Notes: generated from the letters alone by a model not told the origin. Positions 41,804 through 51,193 are shown, counted from the stretch's first letter. The stretch: 51,426 bases of DNA from Natrarchaeobius chitinivorans (GCF_003841505.1 NZ_REGA01000025.1:1-51426); one strand, 5' to 3'. Translations and numbers: made by a program.

Positions 41804-42766
41804 ATGGATCGCGGCGAAGCGGTTCTCGAGGCGATTCAGGCGTCCCTTCCGGACTGGCTGCTCGTCGTCGCCGCGCTGGTGACGCGACTCGGCGACGTCT
41901 GGGTGCTGATCACGGCCGGTCTCGTCGCGTCCTGGCTTCTCGCCTGGCGCGGCGGGGTGAGCGACCCCGGTCGATCCCGACTCGAGGACGACGCTGCGGG
42001 GTCGACCACACCGTCGGCGTCGCGATCCGAACTCGGTGAGGGGCCGTGGATCCTGGGCGTCGTCGTCGGCGGTCTCGCGCTCGTGATCGTACTGAAGTAC
42101 ACGTTCGCTTTGCCGCGACCGACGGCCGTCGCCGCCGTGCCGGACGCGCTTCCGTCGGTACTCGTTTCGTTTTACGTCTCGTCAGTTACCATCGACGGCT
42201 ACGCTTTCCCGAGCGGTCACGCAGTCGGCGCCACCGTAACCTACGGGTTGCTCGCCACGGCGCTGGGTCTCGGAACCCTTCGATCCCGGCTCGCGGTCGC
42301 CGCGGTCGTCGCGGGCGCGGTGGGCCTCTCCCGGCTCGTTCTCGTCGTCCACTACCCGGCTGACGTGGCTGCCGGATTCGCGATCGGTCTCGCCTACCTC
42401 GTCGTCGTGCGATCGGTCCTCGAGCGCGTTCCGACCGACCGGACGACGGCGTCGTTTGCGGTCGCGCTCGGGCTGGCGGTCATCGCGCTGGTCGCCAGCG
42501 GCCTGTCGGTCCGGTCGATCCAGTACGTCGCACTCGCTACCGGGGGACTCGGCGGGTGGCTCGTCGGCCGCCCCGCTCCCGAGTCGGGAGGAGTCGATCG
42601 TGGGTGGGTCGGTCTCTCCGGGGTCGGACTCGTCGGCATCGGCGTCTTCGGCGGGCGACTCGACGTCGTCGCGTCGGCCGCGCTCGTCGGCTCTCTCGCG
42701 GTCGTACCTGCGGTCGTGTTTCGTCGGCGATCGCGGAGAACGCACGGCGATCGACCCCCGCGATGA
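41804..42766 (+). CDS. PAP2-type membrane phosphatase
   Basis: A 320-residue membrane protein with about eight helices. The phosphatidic acid phosphatase signature is complete: KYTFALPRP, PSGHAVG and SRLVLVVHYPADV (acid/base His and nucleophile His). It acts on lipid phosphates such as polyprenyl or dolichyl diphosphate at the outer face. The C-terminal third holds extra helices and a cluster of Arg (FRRRSRRTHGDRPPR). It is divergent from the ArfB-like gene. ATG 41804 is preferred over 41744, whose extra codons lie in the shared promoter region. Confidence 0.87.
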   Translation: MDRGEAVLEAIQASLPDWLLVVAALVTRLGDVWVLITAGLVASWLLAWRGGVSDPGRSRLEDDAAGSTTPSASRSELGEGPWILGVVVGGLALVIVLKYTFALPRPTAVAAVPDALPSVLVSFYVSSVTIDGYAFPSGHAVGATVTYGLLATALGLGTLRSRLAVAAVVAGAVGLSRLVLVVHYPADVAAGFAIGLAYLVVVRSVLERVPTDRTTASFAVALGLAVIALVASGLSVRSIQYVALATGGLGGWLVGRPAPESGGVDRGWVGLSGVGLVGIGVFGGRLDVVASAALVGSLAVVPAVVFRRRSRRTHGDRPPR

Positions 42767-42823
42767 CCGCAAGCGGCGTACGCAGGGAGAACCAGTTTCA
42801 GGGTTCGCCAACAACCCCCGGAT

Positions 42824-43165
42824 ATGACCGACGACCGCGAACTCGGGATCGAACTGGGTGACGTCCGCGAGGCGCTCGAGAGCCGTGAGTACCCGGTCGA
42901 GCAGGACGAATTACTCGAGGAACACGGCGACGAGCAACTCGAGATCAGCGAGGAGACGGTGACGCTCGCGGAGCTGCTCGAGCCGCTGAACGAGGACGAG
43001 TACGGCTCGTTCGACGAGGTCGAAACCGCGATCATGAACATGGTCGGCGACGCGGCGATCGGCCGCAAAAACTACAGCGACCGGACGCCGCCCGCGGCTG
43101 GCGAGGATCGCCAGGACGAAGGCGCGCCGGACCAGGAGGGACAGCGCGAACAGGAGTCGTTCTGA
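42824..43165 (+). CDS. Small acidic haloarchaeal protein (DUF5789-like)
   Basis: A 113-residue protein: MTDDRELGIELGDVREALES, REYPVEQDELLEEHGDEQLE, ETVTLAELLEPLNEDEYGSF and EVETAIMNMVGDAAIGRKNY, then a disordered Glu/Gln/Asp tail. It has the same layout as the 6900-7229 protein (L-x-D-V, YP, E-x-x-G-D, A-I-x-N-M-V-G-D) and appears related to DUF5789. Probably cytoplasmic; function unknown. It follows the PAP2 gene by 57 bp on the same strand. Confidence 0.75.
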   Translation: MTDDRELGIELGDVREALESREYPVEQDELLEEHGDEQLEISEETVTLAELLEPLNEDEYGSFDEVETAIMNMVGDAAIGRKNYSDRTPPAAGEDRQDEGAPDQEGQREQESF

Positions 43166-43189
43166 AGTCGGAGTTCGTTCGGGCGGCTG

Positions 43190-43339
43190 ACGGTCGTCGC
43201 CGCTGCTACCGCGGCCCTCTCGCGGTCGCACCGGGACACAGTGTTAGCGATCCGTCTCATACGGACTGCTGCAAGTCATTACCGGAGTGACCGCGGGACG
43301 GGGTCCGGTCGTTCCAGTACACAGTTACAGCAATCCGTA

Positions 43340-43343
<4 letters not shown>
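43190..43343. repeat. Family-2 palindromic element, copy 5, next to a partial copy
   Basis: A complete copy runs from CTCATACGGACTGCTGCAAG (about 43257) to CAGCAATCCGTATCAG (43342). Just left of it, GCACCGGGACACAGTGTTAGC followed by GATCCGTCTCA repeats the right half of a family-2 element, so two elements lie head to tail. The right-end TCA (43340-43342) is the stop codon of the minus-strand ABC transporter. Confidence 0.75.
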
Positions 43344-45337
<1,994 letters not shown>

Positions 45338-45405
45338 TACGTTTCGGTCAGGGACGGTCACCAATAAGGGTTTGCTACGAATCGAAACATATAGCGCGCA
45401 GTCAG

Positions 45406-45897
45406 TTACTCCGAATCGATCACGACCTCGTCACCGACGTCGATCCCCGTTTCGTTCGTGTACCCGCGTGGGACCTCGAGAACCCACTTCGCCTGGCCGG
45501 AGTATCGGAGGTCTTCACCGTCCTCGCCGGGTTCCGGGGCGCGTGCGTGCTCGATCGTCGTGACCTCGCGGTCCGCGTCGATGAACACGATGTCGATGTC
45601 GAAGTCCATCTCCCGCATGACGTACGTCCGGTCACCCTCACTCGCGTGAACGAACAACATACCCTCGCCGGACTCGAGGGATTCGTGATCGCTCAGGCCC
45701 GTGTACCGTTCTTCCACGGTGTCGGCGACTTCGACCTCGACGGTGGCTTTCGGGTCGCCGTCGTCGTCGAGGACGGACACCACCGCTCTATCCTGACTCC
45801 ATGGCGTGGAGACGACGCCGACCTGAACGAGGAGGAAACCGGTGACGAAGAGGGCAACGACGGCGAGAAGAGCCGTCCAGACGCGCTCATCGACCAT
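45406..45897 (-). CDS. DUF192-family exported protein
   Basis: A 163-residue protein with one N-terminal helix (about 8-26, ALLAVVALFVTGFLLVQVGV), then the DUF192 domain: VEVEVADTVEERYTGLSDHE, EGMLFVHASEGDRTYVMREM, DFDIDIVFIDADREVTTIEH and KWVLEVPRGYTNETGIDVGD. The family is exported or membrane-anchored and of unknown function. It lies 68 bp upstream of the ABC exporter in the same direction and could be its operon partner. ATG 45897 is about 60 bp from tRNA-Val. Confidence 0.85.
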   Translation of the reverse strand: MVDERVWTALLAVVALFVTGFLLVQVGVVSTPWSQDRAVVSVLDDDGDPKATVEVEVADTVEERYTGLSDHESLESGEGMLFVHASEGDRTYVMREMDFDIDIVFIDADREVTTIEHARAPEPGEDGEDLRYSGQAKWVLEVPRGYTNETGIDVGDEVVIDSE

Positions 45898-45957
45898 GCC
45901 ACTGGTCCGATGCGAGAAAGTAAAGGTTATTCGGACGGGGCAGTTCTGTTCGAATAC

Positions 45958-46031
45958 GGGCTCGTGGTCTAGCTGGTTATGACGCGGCCTTTACAAGGCC
46001 GAGGTCGGTGGTTCGAACCCGCCCGAGCCCA
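45958..46031 (+). tRNA. tRNA-Val (anticodon UAC)
   Basis: A 74-nt cloverleaf. Acceptor GGGCTCG/CGAGCCC with discriminator A, D arm GTC..GAC, anticodon stem CGGCC/GGCCG with loop TTTACAA (anticodon TAC), variable AGGTC, T arm GGTGG-TTCGAAC-CCGCC. All stems pair. CCA is not encoded. The 3' end is copied three to four times just downstream. Confidence 0.95.
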
Positions 46032-46032
46032 T

Positions 46033-46122
46033 ATTTCTGCCGCGAACAACTTCGTGAGCGGCAGAAATCTGTTGTGAGGGCGGGTTCGAATCAGACGGCA
46101 CCGAGCGAAGCGAGGTGACGGC
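46033..46122 (+). other. tRNA-Val tail unit: covarying hairpin plus inverted T-arm
   Basis: Directly after the tRNA come an 11-bp perfect hairpin ATTTCTGCCGC (46033-46043) / GCGGCAGAAAT (46058-46068), then GGGCGGGTTCGAA (46078-46090), which is the tRNA-Val T arm and acceptor side in reverse orientation, then GAGCGAAGCGAG (46103-46114), then direct copies of the T arm. The same order follows tRNA-Phe. The inverted and direct T arms can fold into a long stem. Confidence 0.7.
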
Positions 46123-46207
46123 GTGGTTCGAACCCGCTCGAGCCACTGGTCGCGTCGTTCGAACTCGCTCGAGCCACTGGTCGCGTCGTTCGAACTCGCT
46201 CGAGCCA
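46123..46207 (+). repeat. Three tandem 31-bp copies of the tRNA-Val 3' end
   Basis: GTGGTTCGAACCCGCTCGAG (46123), GTCGTTCGAACTCGCTCGAG (46154) and the same again (46185), each followed by CCACT and, for the first two, GGTCGC. They copy the T arm and acceptor 3' strand of the adjacent tRNA. They look like stacked attachment sites. Confidence 0.8.
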
Positions 46208-46245
46208 CTCTTCCTGCTGGAATTGACATCCACCCGTGGCTGATG

Positions 46246-46330
46246 CTATAGTAGCCACTGAACGTCATCGCACACCCGATCGCGGGACAGATCGGCGATC
46301 GGTATATCAATCGTTTCAGTTGATACTATA
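46246..46330. repeat. Family-1 palindromic element, copy 4
   Basis: The ends are CTATAGTAGCCACTGAACG and the imperfect complement TCGTTTCAGTTGATACTATA. The core GCACACCCGATCGC is paired with GCGATCGGTATA. It lies 39 bp after the tRNA-Val tail copies. Confidence 0.85.
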
Positions 46331-46471
46331 ACTGTTCCATGTCGGTACCGATGCAACCGCGACCGTCCCGTGTCCCATCGACAATAACGGGCAGTGGTCC
46401 GCCTGACACCTCGAGAAATCGGCGCTGTAATCGAAGACTATCAGTCAGGAGCCTGCAGTTGCCGGGAGTAG

Positions 46472-46918
46472 TCAGTGCTTGAGTCGGGCGACGTTCTCTC
46501 GAATCTGGCTGAAAAACCCGTCTCCGGATTCGGATTCGAGAGCCGAGTGGAGTCTCGAGTTCTCCGGTTCGTCGCGGATGACGACGCGGAGATAGGGCTC
46601 AAGTTGGTCGTAGTTGTCAGCCAGGACGACGGTGTGGTTGTTCTCGTCGTGATCGACGACGCCGGCGTCTGCGAGTTTCGGGACGTGACACTGGACGGAG
46701 GAGACGTAGACGCTCTTGTACTCGTTTTTGGCGACTTCGTCGGGCGGAACGTCGTGTTCCCAGCCGGCGATCCGTTCGGCGAGTTCGGAGAGTTCGATCG
46801 GGCCCTCCTGACCTCGCAGTGCGTAGAGCAGATACCGCCGCCGTCGGTTCGCCAGCAACTCCAGTATAGTGTCCGCCGAAAGCTCATGGCCTTCCTGACT
46901 CGGGGTAAGGGCACCCAT
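46472..46918 (-). CDS. Winged-helix DNA-binding protein (DUF7344/ArsR-like)
   Basis: A 148-residue protein: LSADTILELLANRRRRYLLY (helix 1), ALRGQEGPIELSELAERIAG, KSVYVSSVQCHVPKLADAGV and VDHDENNHTVVLADNYDQLE give the winged helix typical of the haloarchaeal DUF7344 regulators, with a helical C-terminus (PYLRVVIRDEPENSRLHSAL). It has no metal-site cysteines beyond one Cys in the recognition helix. It probably regulates a nearby gene, perhaps within this tRNA-linked island. ATG 46918. Confidence 0.83.
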   Translation of the reverse strand: MGALTPSQEGHELSADTILELLANRRRRYLLYALRGQEGPIELSELAERIAGWEHDVPPDEVAKNEYKSVYVSSVQCHVPKLADAGVVDHDENNHTVVLADNYDQLEPYLRVVIRDEPENSRLHSALESESGDGFFSQIRENVARLKH

Positions 46919-47131
46919 AACAGGATATTACTCGCCGAAGCGGAAAAGGGTGTCTTGAATATCCGATAATCCAACAGGCGGGCGTTTAACGATCGGAATA
47001 CCGACTGTATTCCCGTCGTTACTAATCACGTATTAGTTTCCGTGGTGATTTCATTCGTAGACGTGTGAACGAGTCGAACACCGCTCTCGATTCGAAATCC
47101 TTTTTTATACCATCGACGGAGATAGAGACGC

Positions 47132-47205
47132 GCCGCCTTAGCTCAGACTGGGAGAGCACTCGACTGAAGATCGAGCTGTCCCCGGTTCAAATCCGGGAGG
47201 CGGCA
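47132..47205 (+). tRNA. tRNA-Phe (anticodon GAA)
   Basis: A 74-nt cloverleaf. Acceptor GCCGCCT/AGGCGGC with discriminator A, D arm GCTC..GAGC, anticodon stem CTCGA/TCGAG with loop CTGAAGA (anticodon GAA), variable CTGTC, T arm CCCGG-TTCAAAT-CCGGG. A TATA box TTTTTTATAC lies about 27 nt upstream. Its 3' end is repeated at four further places in the next 2.3 kb. Confidence 0.95.
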
Positions 47206-47334
47206 TTTCTGCTGCGAGCAACACCGCGAGCAGCAGAAATCCATCCGAGTGGATTTGAACTAGAGAACACGCAGCGCGAGCGAAGCGAGCGACCGTGTTC
47301 GCGTGGTTCAAATCCGGGAGGCGGTATGGTTTTT
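47205..47334 (+). other. tRNA-Phe tail unit: covarying hairpin, inverted T-arm, direct tail copy, T6
   Basis: ATTTCTGCTGC (47205-47215) pairs with GCAGCAGAAAT (47230-47240). GGATTTGAAC (47251-47260), the T arm inverted, pairs with GTTCAAATCC (47306-47315). Between them lies GAGCGAAGCGAG (47278-47289) and ACCGTGTTCGCGTG. The direct copy continues GGGAGGCGGTAT and is followed by T6 (47329-47334). Compared with the Val unit, the first hairpin shows a compensating C-G to T-A change. Confidence 0.7.
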
Positions 47335-47343
47335 TCACACGAT

Positions 47344-47440
47344 TTCCATTCGAGCGGGAGCACTCGACTGTAGATCAAGCTGTCCCCGTTCTCGTGAGCG
47401 AAGCGAGCGACCGTGTTCGCGTTGTTCAAATCCGGAAGGA
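47344..47440 (+). other. Partial tRNA-Phe-like sequence plus another tail copy
   Basis: CGGGAGCACTCGACTGTAGA then TCAAGCTGTCCCCG (about 47354-47388) matches the D arm, anticodon arm and variable region of tRNA-Phe with changes, including GTA in place of the GAA anticodon. It is followed by GAGCGAAGCGAG (47396-47407), ACCGTGTTCGCGT and TTGTTCAAATCCGGAAGG, a decayed T arm. It is a pseudo-tRNA, not a functional tRNA, because both acceptor strands are missing. The 270 bp after it contain no gene. Confidence 0.6.
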
Positions 47441-47712
47441 AACACCCATATTTTCCGTCATCTCGAGATCCACCGAGAGAAATGAAGAAGGAGAGTCAGT
47501 GTTCAGCGGCTATTGGTTGCTTCGAGCTGGTTGGGGGACCGGCCGTGTCGGAGAGGCTTGCTTGTCGGCTTCACGTCGGATCGATTGATACGGATTGGTT
47601 TCCGAAGTGACTCCGTTCTACCGATACCCCCTGCAACACGTGTTCATGCGGGAACAATGATGGCCAGATGTGGCCGGTTCGAAGCTTGCGATTGCCCGAC
47701 GGACGATGTCGG

Positions 47713-48642
47713 TCAACTCGTCCAGTAGGTCATCGGCGGATCCGGCCGACCGACGAAACAGTAGCTGGTGAACCCGTAGTGTTCGATGATCGCTTTGGCA
47801 TCCTCGGCGTTTTCTTTCTCGTCGAATATGAGGAGGGCACTGCGCCCCGATCGGACTCGCCAGCGATTGCCGCTAATCTCGTCGATGGTCAGGTCCGAGG
47901 GGTCGATATTGATGCAGTCCTCGCTTCCTCCGAAGGATCCCGAAGCGGAAGGTGCGTTCCCGTTCTCGAGCCAGTAGGTCATCGGCGGATCCGGCCGACC
48001 GACGAAACAGTAGCTGGTGAACCCGTAGTGTTCGATGATCGCTTTGGCATCCTCGGCGTTTTCTTTCTCGTCGAATATGAGGAGGGCACTGCGCCCCGAT
48101 CGGACCCGCCAGCGATTGCCGCTAATCTCGTCGATGGTCAGGTCCGAGGGGTCGACGTTGATGCAGTCCTCGCTGAACGAAGGTTTGGGTTCGTCGTCAT
48201 CCTCCTCGTCCGGATCCTTCTCGTCGTTATCGTCCTCCTCAGCCGAATCCGTCTCGTCGTCGTCCTCCTCAACCGGAGCCGTCTCGTCATCATCCTCCTC
48301 AGCCGGATCCGTCTCGTCACCGCCGTCAGTGGATCCCAAATCATCGTCAGAATCGTCGTCACCGTGGTCGGCGTGTTCCGTATCATCGTCGGAACCGTCG
48401 TCACCGTGGTCGGCGGCTTCCGAATCTTCGCCGGAATCGCCGGTGGACTCGGAGTCACCATCGGAACCGGTGCCGGAACCATCGTCACTACCGGCCCCTT
48501 CATCGTCCGAACCGCTGTTGATCGTGATCTCGATGTCATCACCGAGACATCCGGCCAGCGCGGTCGCCCCCGAGGCAGCAACGGCCGCCCGAAGCATCGA
48601 TCGGCGAGTCGGTTTTCGATCTGATCGGTTACTGTCGGGCAT
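47713..48642 (-). CDS. Tat lipoprotein with acidic stalk and two nearly identical domains
   Basis: A 309-residue protein. The signal RRSMLRAAVAASGATALAGC gives lipid-modified Cys32, then an Asp/Glu/Ser-rich stalk (about 43-155). Two copies follow of a 65-residue domain with SGNRWRVRSGRSALLIFDEK, ENAEDAKAIIEHYGF and CFVGRPDPPMTYW (about 158-224 and 241-307). The domain occurs in many bacterial secreted proteins (HYGF..xCFVGRPxPxMxYW), function unknown. The copies differ by about three bases over 204 bp, so the duplication is recent or gene-converted. It lies inside the tRNA-Phe-tail bounded region, which points to transfer. Confidence 0.85.
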   Translation of the reverse strand: MPDSNRSDRKPTRRSMLRAAVAASGATALAGCLGDDIEITINSGSDDEGAGSDDGSGTGSDGDSESTGDSGEDSEAADHGDDGSDDDTEHADHGDDDSDDDLGSTDGGDETDPAEEDDDETAPVEEDDDETDSAEEDDNDEKDPDEEDDDEPKPSFSEDCINVDPSDLTIDEISGNRWRVRSGRSALLIFDEKENAEDAKAIIEHYGFTSYCFVGRPDPPMTYWLENGNAPSASGSFGGSEDCINIDPSDLTIDEISGNRWRVRSGRSALLIFDEKENAEDAKAIIEHYGFTSYCFVGRPDPPMTYWTS

Positions 48643-49038
48643 AGCACCCCTCTAAAACGTCTGGTGTCATCGATCCGACCGAGTAAGGTCTCTCGGTGAC
48701 CACTGATGGAGTCGTCAGACTCATATCTACTCAATAATGTAATGAAATATTAAACCTTCTTTTTTGAGAGGAAGTACAAGTAGTTCAAGAAGCGCGGAAA
48801 ATGCCGACGTCGGTTCTGTAGAGTCAGTCAGTGAGGTGTGACTGTAGAAGGGAGGATATCGAATTCAGAGGCCGCCTCTCCGAACTCGGAGCTCGGTCTG
48901 AAGCGCACCGAGCGAGTCTCCAAACCGAATATTGATCACTCTGACGAGGCCGGCCTGGCTGGTGACCTCATATATTATTCTCCGTATAATAGCTCGTAAC
49001 AATAACTCGGTTGACATTCTTCGACGACGACGGCCCAA
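48643..49038. other. AT-rich region upstream of the duplicated-domain lipoprotein
   Basis: It holds the promoter area of the minus-strand lipoprotein (TATTAAACC and CATTACATTATTG near 48735-48760) and otherwise no gene. Base composition is clearly lower in GC than the flanks (around 48725-48790 and 48970-49015), fitting acquired DNA. Confidence 0.5.
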
Positions 49039-49124
49039 CTATAGTAACAACTGGAACTATTTACACACTGATCACACAGCCGTCGTGCGATCAGGTGTGC
49101 ATTGACTTCCAGTGGCTACTATAG
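49039..49124. repeat. Family-1 palindromic element, copy 5
   Basis: The ends are CTATAGTAACAACTGGAAC and the complement of CTATAGTAGCCACTGGAAG. The core ACACACTGATCACACAGCC is paired with GTGCGATCAGGTGTGC. The following 240 bp (49125-49365) contain no gene. Confidence 0.85.
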
Positions 49125-49365
49125 CACGTAAACTCGTCTTCGAACTCAATACGGCCTCATTCGAGTACCGTCACTCCTCATTCCTGGTTTGGCCAGTAGC
49201 CGATACCGTTGCTCACGGCTGGCGACGGAAGCCGGGGCACCGACGGTTCTATGGGACTGGTGCTGATTATTTCTACTGTCGCTACTCCGGAGAGTTATAT
49301 TCGTATCGGACGATACCGCTTCGCTGTCCAGAGCGCCAGGGATTCTCGTCGCCGACTCTGAGCGA

Positions 49366-49513
49366 GGATTCGAACTCCGAGCGTCGCAGCGCTCGAGCCA
49401 GGGCGACCGTGTTCGCGTGGTTCAAATCCGGGAGGCGGTATCTTTTTTGCGAATCTGTGAGGGAGCGCAGCGACCGAACCGTGAGCGAAGAGGATGTATC
49501 CGGGAGGCGGTAT
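49366..49513 (+). other. Distant tRNA-Phe tail copies with inverted T-arm
   Basis: GGATTCGAACTCC (49366-49378) is an inverted T-arm-like sequence. GCGACCGTGTTCGCG leads into GGTTCAAATCCGGGAGGCGG (49419-49438) and TAT, then T6 at 49443-49448, the same order and T6 as after tRNA-Phe. A further ATCCGGGAGGCGGTATC occurs at 49498-49514. There is no complete tRNA here. Together with 47205 these copies bound a region of about 2.2 kb. Confidence 0.65.
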
Positions 49514-49667
49514 CTCTCAGCGCGACAACCCTGAACGGAGACTATGGAGTGAGGGAAGTCTGTGCCTCGCAGCGAAAACGTGTCCCTCGAGAACCGGTCC
49601 TGGCGTCCAGCCGTTTGCAGCGAGCAAACCCGTGGACAGAGACGTGTGATTCCGGACGGAGACGCCG

Positions 49668-50441
49668 TTAGACCGCAAATCCGCGGAGTTGTTTGTTCCA
49701 GCCGGTTCCGGACTGCCACAGGAGCGTTCCGTTCGTATCGTCGGTGAGTTCTATCGACACCGCATCCCCCCTGGTGACGTCTGCCGTCGAGCCAGCGAGG
49801 TCCGCCCAGGAATCGGTGGTCGTCTGGTCGAGTGTCGGCCGTCGAGCATCCTCGCGCTCTGGCCCGTGACAGACGAAGAGATCGGCCGCGTCGACCGGTT
49901 CTCCACCGTCGTGAGTGAGGGTAACGGTCGATGTGCTCGATCCAAATTCGGAATCGAAGTCGATTTCGAAACTCGCGTCGGGCGGACTGGCGTCGTCGAA
50001 ACGACTGGTGGCAGCGTTTTCAGTGGTTCCCACCTTCTCGAAGTGATCTCGTCTCACGCTGACGATCGGCATCTGGTTGTCCCAGGTCGATCGTTTGTTG
50101 AGTGAGACGTCAGCGCTCACGCAGTCCCCGAGGTCCAGTCTCTCCATATCGAACTCGTACTCGAGGCCCGTCGTGATCCTGGCGACTCCAGTCGGGTCTT
50201 CGAGGAGCAATCCACGAGTCGGGAGCGCAACGATCGTCCCACGAACCGAAATCCGGGGTGCGGTCATGCCCGGTTCGTCGACGAGCGCCATCGCGTCGTC
50301 GAACGTGGTCTCCTCCTCGGACGGTTCGCAGTCGGTACTGTCGTCGAGGGCACCGAGACAGCCCGCGAATCCGGTGGTTCCCGTGCCGATCGACGCGAGG
50401 ACGGTTCGCCGGTCCAAGTCACCATTTCCGACGTATTTCAC
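49668..50441 (-). CDS. Exported lipoprotein with nucleic-acid/OB-like and cupredoxin-like strand pattern, function unknown
   Basis: A 257-residue protein. DRRTVLASIGTGTTGFAGC is a twin-arginine-like signal with lipobox. The middle (PRISVRGTIVALPTRGLLLE, DPTGVARITTG) resembles an OB-type strand arrangement. The C-terminal part (TVTLTHDGGEPVDAADLFVC, SIELTDDTNGTLLWQSGTGW) looks like the beta-sandwich of haloarchaeal pilin-like or type IV pilin-domain proteins. The GTG at 50441 is chosen: it lies about 25 nt after TACTTATG on the minus strand, whereas the further upstream start would be a TTG within the promoter. No family is recognised with certainty. Confidence 0.7.
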   Translation of the reverse strand: MKYVGNGDLDRRTVLASIGTGTTGFAGCLGALDDSTDCEPSEEETTFDDAMALVDEPGMTAPRISVRGTIVALPTRGLLLEDPTGVARITTGLEYEFDMERLDLGDCVSADVSLNKRSTWDNQMPIVSVRRDHFEKVGTTENAATSRFDDASPPDASFEIDFDSEFGSSTSTVTLTHDGGEPVDAADLFVCHGPEREDARRPTLDQTTTDSWADLAGSTADVTRGDAVSIELTDDTNGTLLWQSGTGWNKQLRGFAV

Positions 50442-50516
50442 AAGTACCTTACTAACCGAACATAAGTACAAACGAGGACATCGAAAGTGAAATGACTCCC
50501 TTTCCGACTGTCTCGC

Positions 50517-50591
50517 CAGGGTTCGAACCAGGCGAATCGAGTGCCGACTACAGCGAGGCGGCCGGTGTGGCGGGGTTCGAATTCGGGACGG
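50517..50591 (+). other. Isolated T-arm pair resembling the tRNA tail units
   Basis: CAGGGTTCGAACCAGGCG (50517-50534) and GGGGTTCGAATTCGGGACGG (50572-50591) are T-arm-like sequences about 40 nt apart. GCGAGGCGGCCGGTG lies between them. The layout agrees with the Val and Phe units, but no tRNA adjoins. It may be left from a unit that arose at another tRNA gene. Confidence 0.45.
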
Positions 50592-50686
50592 AGGGGCGGA
50601 GTTGCCCTCAGCGCAATTCCAACGGTGGGACTTCTACGGATACGTGACGTTATCCCGTTGGGCTCGAAATAGCTCCTAAACCTCGA

Positions 50687-51193
50687 ATGCTTGACTCGCT
50701 CGTCGACGCGGTGTTCGCGTTCCTCCTGTACGCAGGCCCTCCTGCACTGTTCGTGGTATTCGTCTTGAAGGGGGCGTTCGTCGGGAAACCGATCCCCACG
50801 ACGGTGATCCTGCCCGGATACGTGCTCGCGATCTCCGCGAACCGCGTCGAAACCGCGGGAGTCATCCTCGTCTCGACAATTGGCTACGTTCTCGGCCAGC
50901 TTCTCATCTACTACCTCGCGCGCCGCGAGGGCCTGTCGGCGATCCAGTCGTCGCCGCGGATCCACATCCCGTCCGAACGGATCAACCAGTCGGAGCAGTG
51001 GCTCGAGCAGTACGGCGGCATCGGCGTGTTCGTCACGAACTTCGTTCCGTATCTTCGCGGGCTGATCTTCGTTCCGGCGGGGATAGCACGCTACCCGGTC
51101 GTGCCACTCGTGTTCTGGGCGTTCACGTCGACGGTAATCTATCATACGGTGATCGTCGCCCTCGCGGTTGGGGCAGTGCGGACGATATTCTAG
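50687..51193 (+). CDS. DedA/VTT-family membrane protein
   Basis: A 168-residue membrane protein with about five helices. FVVFVLKGAFVGKPIPTTVI, LPGYVLAISANRVETAGVIL, STIGYVLGQLLIYYLARREG and the DedA motif FVTNFVPYLRGLIFVPAGIA follow the SNARE-associated/VTT domain. Bacterial DedA proteins help maintain membrane potential and recycle lipid carriers; the haloarchaeal role is unknown. Its TAG stop coincides with the TA target of an IS630 element, so the native C-terminus may have been a little longer. ATG at 50687. Confidence 0.85.
   Translation: MLDSLVDAVFAFLLYAGPPALFVVFVLKGAFVGKPIPTTVILPGYVLAISANRVETAGVILVSTIGYVLGQLLIYYLARREGLSAIQSSPRIHIPSERINQSEQWLEQYGGIGVFVTNFVPYLRGLIFVPAGIARYPVVPLVFWAFTSTVIYHTVIVALAVGAVRTIF

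Noticed and set aside
47344-47400. Functional tRNA-Tyr (GTA in the anticodon-like loop)
   Set aside because: There is no acceptor stem, and the D and T arms are broken; it is a decayed copy of tRNA-Phe.
47138-47429. Minus-strand frames containing PPGFEP-type peptides
   Set aside because: These are translations of tRNA-Phe and its tail copies in reverse, a well-known false-gene pattern.
45958-47440. CRISPR array
   Set aside because: The repeats are tRNA 3'-end copies with a 31-bp period or irregular spacing, without unique spacers; no cas genes are present.
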